A DNA stretch of 64,000 bases from Caldilineaceae bacterium (GTDB taxonomy: Bacteria; Chloroflexota; Anaerolineae; Caldilineales; Caldilineaceae). The notes below the pieces were generated by a model that worked only from the letters and a program-made list of their open reading frames with translations, was not told where the DNA came from and did no database searches. Numbering within the stretch: position 1 is the first letter of the stretch; each line of letters starts with the position of its first letter. Position numbers and translations under genes: made by a program. Location: positions 1 through 64,000 of the forward strand of contig JAJEDI010000055.1 in the NCBI GenBank assembly GCA_022821585.1, written 5' to 3'. Shown here piece after piece: positions 56,260 to 64,000 of this stretch.

Positions 56260-57551
56260 TTGACTGGCTCTTCTCGACACTTTGCTTTCCTGCCCGAAAG
56301 TCGGCTCTCTACCAGTGGACCAAGTAGCACGAAGTCTCCTTGCTCGTCGCGGCGGTGATGCTGGAATCCATCTTCCCAAAGCAATACATCGCTTACGTCT
56401 GTCTCCGCTGCATAGGCGAAGGCGGCATCCAGCGGCCAGCTGTTGACGTCCACTTGTATGTGCAATCCGGCCTGGCGCAGCCTCTGCACCTGGGCCAGCG
56501 CATCCGCGCTTCCCTGGGGCAGTGCCAGCGCGGGCTGGAGCCGCTGACGGCCTTCCGCCGCGTCCTGGCCGTCCTGCCGCTGACGCGCCACCAACAGCCG
56601 GTCCACTCCCAGGGCAACACCAACCGCGGGTTGCGGCGGTCCGAAGCGGCCCACCAAGTCGTCGTATCTTCCACCGCTGGCGACAGCCGTGCCCAATCCT
56701 GGCGTCGCCGCCTCGAACGAGACCCCGGTGTAATAGCCCAAATTGCGAATCTCGGTCAGGTCGATGATGAAGCTGTCCTGAATGTCGTATCCGCCCAGTG
56801 CGTCGACGATTCCGCGCAAGTTCTGCAGGGCTTCGTGCATCCCCCTGTTTTGAATGTGGCGTTCTGCGAGGGAAAGGATACCGTCCACATTCTCGCCCAC
56901 CAGCTGCGGCAGCGTCTCAACCGCCTGGCGCTGCCCGGTTCGCAGAGGCGTGTCTCGCAGGAACTCTTCCAGAAGGGGCTCGCTCTTTCGTTCCAGCGCC
57001 CACTGCAGTTGCTGCGTCTGCTCAAGATCAAGTTGCAGCGCTTCCAGGAGACTGCGATAGTAGCGGATATGCCCCACGATCTGGCGAAACTCGGTCAGGC
57101 CGGCAACCCTCAGGGCAGTGGCCGTAAGAGCCAGGATTTCGGCGTCGGCAGCCGGGCCCGGCGCGCCGAACAGCTCCCCCCCAACTTGCCAGAACTCGCG
57201 CTGGCGGCCGGCCTGCGGTTCCAGGTACCGGAAGACGCTGCCCCCGTAGCAGAATCGCTGCGGCATGGGCCAGTCGTGCAGCCGGGCCCCCACCAGGCGG
57301 GCGACCGGTGTCGTGAATTCAGGCCGCAGGGAAAGCGTGCTGCCGTCACGGTCGAGAAAGCGGTACATGCCGCTGCGCAGCCGGTCGTCATATTGTGCGC
57401 TCAGGGTCGAATCGAACTCAAACATCGGCGGAATCACGTCGCCGTAACCCCAACCGCGAAATGTCTCCATCAGCTGATCGAGGAGGCTCTGCCGCCTGCT
57501 GGCCTCATCCCAGAAGTAGTCGGCGACACCGTAAGGGACGTGCCCGTTCAT
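56256..57551 (-). CDS. hisZ: ATP phosphoribosyltransferase regulatory subunit
   Basis: 431 residues with the histidyl-tRNA-synthetase-like fold: GVADYFWDEA near 8, VIPPMFEFDSTL near 40, LRPEFTTPVARLV near 73 (motif 2 region), and ASGGRYDDLVGRFG near 300 in the motif 3 region. The C-terminal anticodon-binding domain of true HisRS is short and altered, and the gene is directly coupled to short hisG, so HisZ is preferred over HisS. The ATG at 57551 overlaps the stop of the FmdB-like gene by four bases; a longer upstream frame is unlikely. Confidence 0.9.
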   Translation of the reverse strand: MNGHVPYGVADYFWDEASRRQSLLDQLMETFRGWGYGDVIPPMFEFDSTLSAQYDDRLRSGMYRFLDRDGSTLSLRPEFTTPVARLVGARLHDWPMPQRFCYGGSVFRYLEPQAGRQREFWQVGGELFGAPGPAADAEILALTATALRVAGLTEFRQIVGHIRYYRSLLEALQLDLEQTQQLQWALERKSEPLLEEFLRDTPLRTGQRQAVETLPQLVGENVDGILSLAERHIQNRGMHEALQNLRGIVDALGGYDIQDSFIIDLTEIRNLGYYTGVSFEAATPGLGTAVASGGRYDDLVGRFGPPQPAVGVALGVDRLLVARQRQDGQDAAEGRQRLQPALALPQGSADALAQVQRLRQAGLHIQVDVNSWPLDAAFAYAAETDVSDVLLWEDGFQHHRRDEQGDFVLLGPLVESRLSGRKAKCREEPVK

Positions 57552-57832
57552 CTGCCCTGCCCGCGCTTCCGCCGGCTGTTGGCCTGAAGGGTATCGATCT
57601 GTTCCTTGGGCGTGTATGAGGCCGCCCTGGCCGACTCGGCGCTGGACGCGCTCTCTTCCTGCGGCGTAAGTCCGCCCAGTCCTCCCAGAACGGCAACTTG
57701 CGATATCGTTCTCTTCGTGGAATCGCCGAAACACGCCGGGCAAGTGGGATGCTCCTGCGCCGAGGCCGCCGTTGGCCACAGTCGGTCGAACCGGTTGTCG
57801 CAATCCAGGCAGACATACTCATATATCGGCAT
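57548..57832 (-). CDS. FmdB-family zinc-ribbon protein
   Basis: 94 residues. MPIYEYVCLDCDNRFD at the start and CPACFGDSTKRTISQVAVL near 31 give the two CxxC pairs of the FmdB/CxxC_CXXC_SSSS family. A variable tail follows. The family is small and without a proven function; some members are annotated as regulators. It is coupled to hisZ by a four-base overlap, so it is the first gene of the his run. Confidence 0.85.
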   Translation of the reverse strand: MPIYEYVCLDCDNRFDRLWPTAASAQEHPTCPACFGDSTKRTISQVAVLGGLGGLTPQEESASSAESARAASYTPKEQIDTLQANSRRKRGQGR

Positions 57833-58141
57833 ATCTATCTCCGTTCCGATTCAGCTGCCCGCGCCTTCCGGCAGACACTCTCTGCTTCGACTGCCCACAG
57901 TATGCCAAAGGAAGAACGATTGCTCAAAGGTAGGCGTCCTTTGGAAGGCTCGGGCACGCGTTTCGAATGCCCGTGAATAAACTCCTGCGGCAGGCGTACA
58001 TCCCAAAGTGGGAGCATGTATTCCGTTACCATGGGTTGCAACCGAGTCACCGCCATCCCGCGTCTAACCACGGCGCAGGGGCAGGCCTTGTGCCTGCTCC
58101 CTCTCACCCCCAAATCTGGGACGCACCCGCGGCAGCCGCAT
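57833..58141. other. Divergent intergenic region with repeat-like sequence
   Basis: Between the FmdB-like gene (minus) and the B12 operon promoter (plus). Around 58071-58105 GGGGCAGGCC, TTGTG and CCTGCTCCC form an inverted repeat resembling the segment at 27538-27560. No gene is supported. Confidence 0.45.
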
Positions 58142-58171
58142 TTGGACAGGTCCCTCCCCTGCCTGTATACT
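58142..58171 (+). promoter_or_regulatory. Promoter of the B12 operon
   Basis: TTGGAC (58142-58147; TGGACA one base on) and TATACT (58166-58171) with 17-18 bp between them. Transcription would start near 58178, just before the cobalamin aptamer. Confidence 0.6.
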
Positions 58172-58194
58172 GTCCGAAACTGAATATCTGACGT

Positions 58195-58362
58195 CAGGGG
58201 TGCCCATGGTCCGGATGCCAGGGCTGAAAAGGCGAAGCCGGTTAAAGTCCGGCGCTGTCCCGCAACTGTAAGGGAGATCTTCCCGCCCACCCTTCAAGCA
58301 GGAAGGGAGTCTCAAATGAGAGACGGGCAGGAGTATCCCAAGTCAGGTCGACCGCCTCTGTC
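58195..58362 (+). promoter_or_regulatory. Cobalamin riboswitch
   Basis: It shows the conserved core: GGTGCCC, AGGCGAAGCCGG, TTAAAGTCCGGCGCTGTCCC, GCAACTGTAA (B12-box region), and the 3' element AAGTCAGGTCGACCGCC. A side hairpin lies between GGAAGGGAG and GCAGGAG. Adenosyl- or other cobalamin binding represses downstream B12 uptake and assembly genes in known cases, and the six following genes are exactly that. Confidence 0.93.
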
Positions 58363-58433
58363 GTGCTCTTGAAACATCTCGTGGATTGGGTGACGGAGTG
58401 AAGCCTCCGCATTTGGAGGCGTGCACGAACGAC

Positions 58434-58472
58434 AACGTCCGATCTCGGCAGAGATCGGACGTTTCAGTTTGA
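58434..58472 (+). terminator. Intrinsic terminator, expression platform of the cobalamin riboswitch
   Basis: AACGTCCGATCTC (58434-58446), loop GGCA, GAGATCGGACGTT (58451-58463): a 13-bp perfect stem followed by a T-rich tail (TTTCAGTTT). A smaller hairpin (GCCTCC at 58403, GGAGGC at 58415) lies just before. Its place between aptamer and gene suggests that it is the conditional terminator. Confidence 0.75.
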
Positions 58473-58533
58473 GCGGGTGTTGAGGGTGACGCGGCGGAGG
58501 AGAGAACTACCTAAGATCTGTGAGGAGAGACTG

Positions 58534-59775
58534 ATGCTGCGTCTGCCAAACTACCTTTTTGTAATTGTCATTTTTCTATTGAGCGGCTGTGTTGCCCAGC
58601 CGGCGGCGGTCTCCTCGCCGCCTGACAGCGCCGCTGCAAACTCTGCCGCGGCGGCCGTTTCCCCGGTTGAGAATCTGCACGATGGTTGTGTCGAACTGTA
58701 CGACCCGGCGATAGACTACTTTCCACAGAAGCTGACGGTCGCCTACGCCTCTGGTTTCGAAGTCGAATATCACAACAACTATAAGGTCATTACCGTAACC
58801 AATCCGTGGCAGGGGGCACAGGAGAGTTTCCGTTATGTCCTGCTTCAGTGCGGAACGCCGGCCCCCCAGGACGTTGAAGGCACAGTAATCGAAGTGCCGG
58901 TCAAAAACATCATTGCCATGTCGACCACCTATCTGCCCTCCCTTGAGGATCTGGGGTTGACCGACAGGCTGATTGGGTTGGACAGCTTCATGTGGACGAC
59001 CAACCCGGCCGTGCGCGCGCGCATCGAATCCGGAGAGGTCGCCGAAATCGGCGGCGGCGCGGCCGTCAACGTGGAGCTGACGCTCGACCTGGACCCTGCC
59101 CTGGTCATGACTTACGGGACCGGCTTTTCCGACTTTGACACCCATCCCGTCCTGCTGGAGGCGGGCATACCGGTCGCGCTCAACGGTGACTTTGTTGAAC
59201 AGAACCCGCTGGGCAGGGCAGAGTGGATGAAGTTCATTGCCATGTTCTTCAACCGGGAAGCGGACGCCGCAGCGCAGTTCGACATCGTCGCGGCGGAATA
59301 CAACGCCGTTGCCGAACTGACGGCAACGCTTACGGACAGGCCCTCAGTACTGATCGGGAGCGTCTACAACGGCACTTGGTATGTCTCGGCCGGCGGGAGC
59401 TACATGGCCAAACTGCTCGCCGACGCCGGCGCAGACTATCTCTGGTCAGGACAAGGGGACGTCGGTGCGTTGCCGCTCGACTTTGAGTCGGTCTACGCAG
59501 TGGCGGCAGATGCTGAATTCTGGCTCAACCCGGACAACTCCTTCTGGTTCACCGTCGACGACGTGCTCGAAAGCGATCCCCGCTACGGCGATTTTGCACC
59601 GCTCAAACGCGGACAGCTGTTCAACAACAATGCGAGGGTGAACGAAAACGGCGGCAACGCCTACTACGAAGAGGGCGCAGCTCATCCCGAAAAGGTGCTG
59701 AAGGACCTGGTCAAGATTCTGCACCCGCAATTGCTGCCGGATCACGAACTCAGGTTTTACCAACAGGTTGAATGA
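58534..59775 (+). CDS. btuF: Cobalamin/corrinoid ABC transporter substrate-binding lipoprotein
   Basis: 413 residues: lipoprotein signal peptide with lipobox LLSGC near 18, a Ser/Ala-rich spacer, then a periplasmic-binding fold of the BtuF/FhuD type (about 60-400; KNIIAMSTTYLPSLEDLGL, LDLDPALVMTYGTG, RPSVLIGSVYNGTWYVSAGG, and EGAAHPEKVLKDLVKIL at the end). It would capture corrinoid outside the cell and deliver it to BtuCD. I chose the ATG at 58534 with GAGGAG 7 bases upstream; a frame to 58477 would overlap the end of the terminator region. It is the first gene under the cobalamin riboswitch. Siderophore binding is possible for the family but does not fit the context. Confidence 0.9.
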   Translation: MLRLPNYLFVIVIFLLSGCVAQPAAVSSPPDSAAANSAAAAVSPVENLHDGCVELYDPAIDYFPQKLTVAYASGFEVEYHNNYKVITVTNPWQGAQESFRYVLLQCGTPAPQDVEGTVIEVPVKNIIAMSTTYLPSLEDLGLTDRLIGLDSFMWTTNPAVRARIESGEVAEIGGGAAVNVELTLDLDPALVMTYGTGFSDFDTHPVLLEAGIPVALNGDFVEQNPLGRAEWMKFIAMFFNREADAAAQFDIVAAEYNAVAELTATLTDRPSVLIGSVYNGTWYVSAGGSYMAKLLADAGADYLWSGQGDVGALPLDFESVYAVAADAEFWLNPDNSFWFTVDDVLESDPRYGDFAPLKRGQLFNNNARVNENGGNAYYEEGAAHPEKVLKDLVKILHPQLLPDHELRFYQQVE

Positions 59776-59843
59776 CCCCGTATTTCGACCTGACAGGCGT
59801 GTGACGGGCCCGCCTGGCTAGTCATAGGAGGCGCAGGCGCCCC

Positions 59844-60599
59844 GTGAAAGCAGTTTTGACCGGATTAGTGGTCGCGTTCCAGTTTCTGACCATCGTGCCT
59901 CCGCTCCTGCGTCGCCCGGCAGCGCCGGACGAGTTGGGGAGATCAGTCACCTTTTTCCCCCTCGCAGGCCTCCTGATCGGGCTGTTGCTATCTGGGCTGC
60001 ATTGCATTCTGTCAGCCGTCTTTCCGGAGTTGCTGACTGCCGCGATTCTGCTCGGTGTCTGGATCTTGTGCAGCGGCGCCCTGCACTTCGACGGCCTTTT
60101 GGATACGGTGGACGGCCTCCTGGGCGGCCGTAATGCGGAAGACCGAATGCGCATACTGCGCGATGCGCACGTCGGTTCGTTTGCCGTCGCAGCCGGAGGC
60201 ACTGTGCTTCTGCTGAAGTTCGCAGCGATCGGAAGTATAGGGGCAGCGGGCGCACTCATCGTCGCGCCGGTTGCGGGGCGATGGCTCACCAGCATGGCGG
60301 TTGCTCTTTTCTCGTATGCTCGCCCGTCAGGGTTGGGCCGCGACATGAATGACAACGCTGGCTGGCCTCAGGCCGCCGGAGCGACGGCCATTGCTGCCGC
60401 GATTGTAGGATTCATGGCCCCATCTGTGGGCATCGCGGCCACCGGAGCGGCCGTGGCCCTGGTCTGCATCAGCGCCTGGCTTCTCATCAGATTCACATTG
60501 GCGCGCATCCCCGGGCTGACCGGCGATATCTACGGCGCACTGTGTGAAGTCGGAGAGACCGTCTGCATTGTGACGATTGCCGCCAATTGGTCCGTCTAG
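59844..60599 (+). CDS. cobS: Adenosylcobinamide-GDP ribazoletransferase
   Basis: Membrane enzyme that joins alpha-ribazole to adenosylcobinamide-GDP, the last assembly step of the nucleotide loop. The product is 251 residues with five to six helices. Family motifs are VAFQFLTIVPP at the start, FFPLAGLLIGLLLSG near 33, the metal/phosphate site HFDGLLDTVDGLLGGR near 82, and MRILRDAHVGSFAV near 101. It starts with GTG at 59844; GGAGG lies upstream. It lies 68 bp after the btuF-like gene and 131 bp before the cobU start chosen here. Confidence 0.93.
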   Translation: MKAVLTGLVVAFQFLTIVPPLLRRPAAPDELGRSVTFFPLAGLLIGLLLSGLHCILSAVFPELLTAAILLGVWILCSGALHFDGLLDTVDGLLGGRNAEDRMRILRDAHVGSFAVAAGGTVLLLKFAAIGSIGAAGALIVAPVAGRWLTSMAVALFSYARPSGLGRDMNDNAGWPQAAGATAIAAAIVGFMAPSVGIAATGAAVALVCISAWLLIRFTLARIPGLTGDIYGALCEVGETVCIVTIAANWSV

Positions 60600-60730
60600 G
60601 CTTTTGGGGCCCTGTCGTCAAGGGCCCTGTGGAGAACGCACCAATGGCCGGGAACTGACCTGATTTCCGGACGATGCTCGAGCGGTTCACGAGTCTGCTG
60701 GCTGGAAGGCAGGACAAAGGACAGGTTTTC

Positions 60731-61348
60731 GTGGGCGAACTGATTCTGATTCTTGGCGGCGCTCGCAGTGGCAAGAGTGCGGAGGCTGTCCGCATAGCAC
60801 GCGAGAACCAGGATGGACGCGTGCTCTTTGTGGCAACCGCCGAACCTGGTGACGATGAGATGCGGCTTCGCATAGAGAAACACAGGGCGGAGCGCCCAGC
60901 ACACTGGCACACACTGGAAGCGCCGCGCCGCGTCGGCAAGGCGATCGGTCGTCAGTCGCAAGGGTATACGACCGTTGTCGTTGACTGCATCACCCTGCTC
61001 GTGTCGAACCTGCTGATCGACAAGCCAGACCCCTATGCCGAAGCGGTCCGTGAAAGCGTAGACCAGGAAATTGAGGAGATCGTGAGAACTGCGATCGACT
61101 TGCCGAGTGCAACCCGGACGGTTGTCGTTTCTAATGAGGTGGGTACCGGCATGGCGCCCCTCACCCCTGTGGGCAGGGCCTTCCGCGATCTCGTGGGTCA
61201 GGCGAATCAGAAACTGGCAGCCGCTTCCGACAGGGCGGTCCTGATGGTGGCTGGACTGCCGCTGGTATTGAAGGGTGAGGATTCCCGGCGCCGCGCGACA
61301 ACTGCAATGAAGTCGGTGGCAATCGCGGCCGCGGCGAGAAATGAATAG
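60731..61348 (+). CDS. cobU: Adenosylcobinamide kinase / adenosylcobinamide-phosphate guanylyltransferase
   Basis: It phosphorylates adenosylcobinamide and then adds GMP, supplying CobS. The product is about 205 residues. The P-loop ILGGARSGKSAEA is near 6-18. FVATAEPGDDEMRLRIEKHR near 32 has the RIxxHR signature including the guanylylated His, and VVDCITLLVSNLL near 78, then VVSNEVGTGMAP near 125, complete the family pattern. I chose the GTG at 60731 because the family starts just before the P-loop and GGACAGG precedes it; an ATG at 60674 would add 19 residues. It overlaps the btuC start by eight bases. Confidence 0.9.
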   Translation: MGELILILGGARSGKSAEAVRIARENQDGRVLFVATAEPGDDEMRLRIEKHRAERPAHWHTLEAPRRVGKAIGRQSQGYTTVVVDCITLLVSNLLIDKPDPYAEAVRESVDQEIEEIVRTAIDLPSATRTVVVSNEVGTGMAPLTPVGRAFRDLVGQANQKLAAASDRAVLMVAGLPLVLKGEDSRRRATTAMKSVAIAAAARNE

Positions 61349-62465
61349 AGAGAATGCGCCCTTTGCAACATCCAATATCCGGGTTCACCCTTCGCTGACG
61401 CGGGGCTTTTCCGTGGCGCCCGGTCTTCTGCTGACCGGGCTGGCGCTCGTGGCTCTGGCCGCATTCATGTTGAGCCTGGCGGTCGGCTCCGTGCGCATCC
61501 CTCTCGAAGAGATCGTGGCAGTACTGCTGGGCGGCGATGCCTCCAAGCAGGCCTGGGCCACGATCGTTCTCAAATTTCGCCTGCCCAAAGCCCTGACCGC
61601 GATGCTGGCCGGCGCCGCGCTTTCGGTCAGCGGACTGCAGATGCAGACCCTTTTTCGCAATCCGCTCGCGGGGCCGTTCGTGTTGGGGATCTCTTCCGGC
61701 GCAAGCCTGGGCGTGGCCCTGACCGTACTGCTGGCAGGCGTAGCCGTAGGGTTGGGCGGCAGCACGACCCTGCTCGCGGGGATCAGTCTCGCCGGCGATA
61801 CCAGCCTGGCCCTGTCAGCGATTATTGGCTCCGGCCTGGTGCTCCTGCTTGTAATGTCGGTGGCCCGTAAAGTGCAGAGCGGCATGACGCTGCTGATTCT
61901 GGGGCTGATGTTCGGGTATACGACCAGCGCCCTGGTGAGTGTGCTCATCTATTTCAGCGTCGTCGAGCGCATTCAGGCCTACATCTCCTGGACATTCGGC
62001 TCTTTCGGCGGCGTCACCTGGCGCCAGCTCCAGGTCATGGCACCGGCGATCATTATAGGGCTCGCTGGCGGCCATCTCTTGATGAAACCGTTGAATGCGC
62101 TGCTTCTCGGCGAGACCTACGCCCTGTCTCTGGGTCTCAATGTACGCCGGGTGCGCCTGGGAATCATCGGCTCGTCGGCCATCCTGGCCGGCGTCGTCAC
62201 CGCTTTCTGCGGGCCAATCGGGTTCCTGGGAATAGCCGTCCCCCATCTCTGCCGCAGTCTGCTGCATACGTCCGACCACCGCCTGCTGCTGCCCGCGGTC
62301 TCTTTCCTGGGCGCCACGCTGGCCCTGGGCGCGGATATCGTCGCCGGACTGCCCGGCAGCCAGCTGACGCTGCCCCTCAATGCGGTGACCGCGCTGTTGG
62401 GCGCGCCGGTTGTCATCTGGGTGATCCTGCGCCAGCGCAATCTGCGGCAGGCCTTCGCCGGCTGA
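61341..62465 (+). CDS. btuC: Corrinoid ABC transporter permease
   Basis: 374 residues of the FecCD/BtuC permease family with about ten helices. Typical segments are LRLPKALTAMLAGAALSVSG-like FRLPKALTAMLAGAALSVSG near 75 and LFRNPLAGPFVLGISSGAS near 100. GFLGIAVPHLCRSLLHTSDH near 295 is the conserved cytoplasmic gate/coupling region. The N-terminus is about 25 residues longer than usual. It lies in the B12 operon between cobU and the ATPase gene (13-bp gap), so corrinoid is the expected substrate. Confidence 0.92.
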   Translation: MNRENAPFATSNIRVHPSLTRGFSVAPGLLLTGLALVALAAFMLSLAVGSVRIPLEEIVAVLLGGDASKQAWATIVLKFRLPKALTAMLAGAALSVSGLQMQTLFRNPLAGPFVLGISSGASLGVALTVLLAGVAVGLGGSTTLLAGISLAGDTSLALSAIIGSGLVLLLVMSVARKVQSGMTLLILGLMFGYTTSALVSVLIYFSVVERIQAYISWTFGSFGGVTWRQLQVMAPAIIIGLAGGHLLMKPLNALLLGETYALSLGLNVRRVRLGIIGSSAILAGVVTAFCGPIGFLGIAVPHLCRSLLHTSDHRLLLPAVSFLGATLALGADIVAGLPGSQLTLPLNAVTALLGAPVVIWVILRQRNLRQAFAG

Positions 62466-62478
62466 CCGGGATTCTGAC

Positions 62479-63594
62479 ATGAAGAACGAGACTGTCCTGC
62501 GAACAAAAGACCTCTCAATCGGCTACCGCCGCGCCCGCAGAGCCCCCGTTGTCATCGCCAGCGACCTGAGCTTCTCACTGCGTCCCGGGGAGCTTGTCTG
62601 CCTGCTGGGACCGAACGGCGCCGGCAAGTCGACCCTCATGCGCACGCTCGCCCGCCTGCAACCCCCGTTATCGGGACAGATCTGGCTCGATGACCGGCCT
62701 CTCGACAGCCTGCGGCCCGGCCAGCTGGCCCGCCGCCTGAGCATCGTGTTGACCGACCGCGTGGACGTGGGCGCAATGTCCGGTTACGGACTGGTTAGCC
62801 TGGGCCGCCATCCCTACACCGGCTGGACGGGTACATTGACCGAGCAGGACCAAGAGATCGTTGCCTGGGCCCTGCAAGCCGTCCGCGCCAGAGATCTTGC
62901 CGACCGCTACACGGTCGAGATGAGCGATGGCGAACGCCAGAAAGTCCTCATCGCCCGCGCTCTGGCGCAGCAACCGCGCGTGATGCTGTTGGACGAGCCG
63001 ACCGCCTTCCTCGACCTGCCGCGGCGGGTGGAAGTGATGGACCTTCTACGCCAGCTCGCCAGCGAGAACAGCCAGGCGGTCCTGCTCTCCACACATGATC
63101 TTGACCTGGCGCTGCGCAACGCCGACCGTCTGTGGCTGCTGTCAGCCGAGGGCGAACTCTTCGACGGCGCGCCCGAGGACCTGATTCTCAACGGCGCATT
63201 TGAGCGCGTCTTCTCCGCCGAAGGGGTGACATTCGACCGCGAGCGCGGCTCATTTCACACGCGCCAGGAAGCCTGCGGGCGGCTGCGACTGGAAGGAGAC
63301 GGCGTCGCCGCATTCTGGACGCGGCGCGCACTGGAGCGAATCGGCTACGCGGTGGAGAAGGAAGGAGAGAACGGGGACACCGCTTCCTATACCCCTGTTC
63401 TCCCTCCTCCGCAGTCGGCAACCGGCACCGTCTCCGTTCGCTTGCAGGACGACGGCTTTATCTATAACCTTGAAATGGAAGGGCGCGCCGATGCCTTTGC
63501 GACCCTGAACGCTCTGACCACATACCTGCGCCGCGGCGGCGCCGGAGGAGAAACTGATGCCCAGGTTGACGAAGATCTATACGCGCGGCGGTGA
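62479..63594 (+). CDS. btuD: Corrinoid ABC transporter ATPase with C-terminal extension
   Basis: 371 residues. The ATPase domain occupies about 1-255: Walker [14 protein letters not shown] near 39, Q-loop region, signature [15 protein letters not shown] near 150, Walker [13 protein letters not shown] near 171, and switch His in LLSTHDLDL near 203. A further domain of about 110 residues (about 260-371) is absent from E. coli BtuD (249 residues) and has a helix-strand pattern; its function is unknown. It may be regulatory. The gene ends 38 bases inside the adenosyltransferase gene. Confidence 0.9.
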   Translation: MKNETVLRTKDLSIGYRRARRAPVVIASDLSFSLRPGELVCLLGPNGAGKSTLMRTLARLQPPLSGQIWLDDRPLDSLRPGQLARRLSIVLTDRVDVGAMSGYGLVSLGRHPYTGWTGTLTEQDQEIVAWALQAVRARDLADRYTVEMSDGERQKVLIARALAQQPRVMLLDEPTAFLDLPRRVEVMDLLRQLASENSQAVLLSTHDLDLALRNADRLWLLSAEGELFDGAPEDLILNGAFERVFSAEGVTFDRERGSFHTRQEACGRLRLEGDGVAAFWTRRALERIGYAVEKEGENGDTASYTPVLPPPQSATGTVSVRLQDDGFIYNLEMEGRADAFATLNALTTYLRRGGAGGETDAQVDEDLYARR

Positions 63595-64000
63595 CGACGG
63601 GACAACTGCCCTCGGCGGCGGACAGCGCGTCCCCAAGGATTCTCTGCGCGTCCAGTTGTACGGTACCGTTGACGAGTTGAATGCCCACATCGGGGTGGCG
63701 CTGGCCAGCGGCCTGTGCGACCGGCTCCAAAGGACGCTGCCTGAGATTCAGAACGAACTGTTTCACCTGGGGTCGGATCTGTGCTTTCTGGAAGAAGATA
63801 AGGTACGCTACACGCCACCACAGATCGAAGAGCGCCACGTGGACCGCCTGGAGGCGTTGATCGACGAACTGACGCCGGTCGTCGGTCCACTGGAAAACTT
63901 CATTCTGCCGGGCGGCTCAACAGGAGCCTCGCACCTGCACGTGGCGCGTACCGTGTGCCGGCGCGCGGAGCGAGAGGCAACTACACTGGCCAGAGAAGAG
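63557..64000 (+). CDS. PduO-type ATP:cob(I)alamin adenosyltransferase (truncated by window end)
   Basis: The frame is open from the ATG at 63557 to the window edge (148 codons). It starts [20 protein letters not shown], the ATP-binding N-terminus of PduO-type corrinoid adenosyltransferases. [15 protein letters not shown] near 35, LFHLGSDLC near 68, and [20 protein letters not shown] near 115 with the RRAERE-like segment follow. It makes adenosylcobalamin from cob(I)alamin and ATP. About 40 more residues are expected past the edge. It overlaps btuD by 38 bases and so belongs to the B12 operon. Confidence 0.93.
   Translation, partial: MPRLTKIYTRGGDDGTTALGGGQRVPKDSLRVQLYGTVDELNAHIGVALASGLCDRLQRTLPEIQNELFHLGSDLCFLEEDKVRYTPPQIEERHVDRLEALIDELTPVVGPLENFILPGGSTGASHLHVARTVCRRAEREATTLAREE

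Overview
The window is 64 kb of high-GC bacterial chromosome (roughly 60-65 % in the housekeeping genes by eye, clearly lower around 9.3-10.5 kb and 22.5-25.5 kb). No rRNA, tRNA or CRISPR array was recognised. The gene set suggests Chloroflexota, possibly Caldilineales/Anaerolineae-like. The clues are secreted proteins with Thr/Ala/Pro linkers, an isopentenyl phosphate kinase, a histidine kinase fused to an OmpR-type regulator, short HisG with HisZ, and abundant intergenic palindromes and heptamer repeats. The taxonomic call is inference.

Layout. 0.1-3.1 kb: homoserine dehydrogenase and aspartate kinase behind a good promoter and an intact SAM-I riboswitch. 3.4-6.6 kb: a fused sensor kinase/regulator and an HdeD-like membrane protein. 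6.6-17.4 kb: an accessory region with relics of an HTH gene and an IS1-type transposase, an SH3-repeat surface protein, and two large FnIII/LRR proteins ending in an HExxH metalloprotease-like domain. One of these two is frameshifted. This region carries two more SAM-I aptamer copies unconnected to methionine genes. 17.6-29.0 kb: nucleotide and general metabolism (deoxyribosyltransferase-like, carB, a queuosine-precursor transporter, dcd, an amidohydrolase, a D-2-hydroxyacid dehydrogenase), interrupted by a low-GC helicase gene next to a recombinase-like remnant. 29.2-35.9 kb: a five-gene plus-strand cluster of two DUF2207 membrane proteins, a membrane zinc-ribbon protein, a coiled-coil protein and an SPFH protein with an excisionase-type HTH, resembling envelope-stress gene sets. 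35.9-38.0 kb: relics of a toxin-antitoxin pair, a lipoprotein gene broken by one TGA, and an SDR fragment. 38.1-44 kb: a nitrilase-family enzyme, a VOC protein, a membrane protein, an orphan molybdenum hydroxylase large subunit, an acyltransferase and an acetyltransferase. 44.2-52 kb: a minus-strand operon-like run (site-2 protease, zinc-ribbon/LysM protein, HEAT, small protein, TPR, FecR-like, glycosyltransferase) with a promoter near 52.2 kb. 52.3-57.8 kb: a minus-strand run of FmdB-like zinc ribbon, hisZ, hisG, rfbC, selA and isopentenyl phosphate kinase. 58.1-64 kb: promoter, cobalamin riboswitch and terminator, then btuF-like, cobS, cobU, btuC, btuD and a PduO-type adenosyltransferase cut by the window edge. 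This is a corrinoid uptake, nucleotide-loop assembly and adenosylation operon.

The most unusual features are the triplicated SAM-I leader (one complete duplicate ending exactly at the aspartate kinase start codon, with no kinase behind it), the FnIII-LRR-metalloprotease family beside those copies, and the DUF2207/SPFH-HTH cluster. Intergenic DNA carries several dispersed repeat families, described separately.
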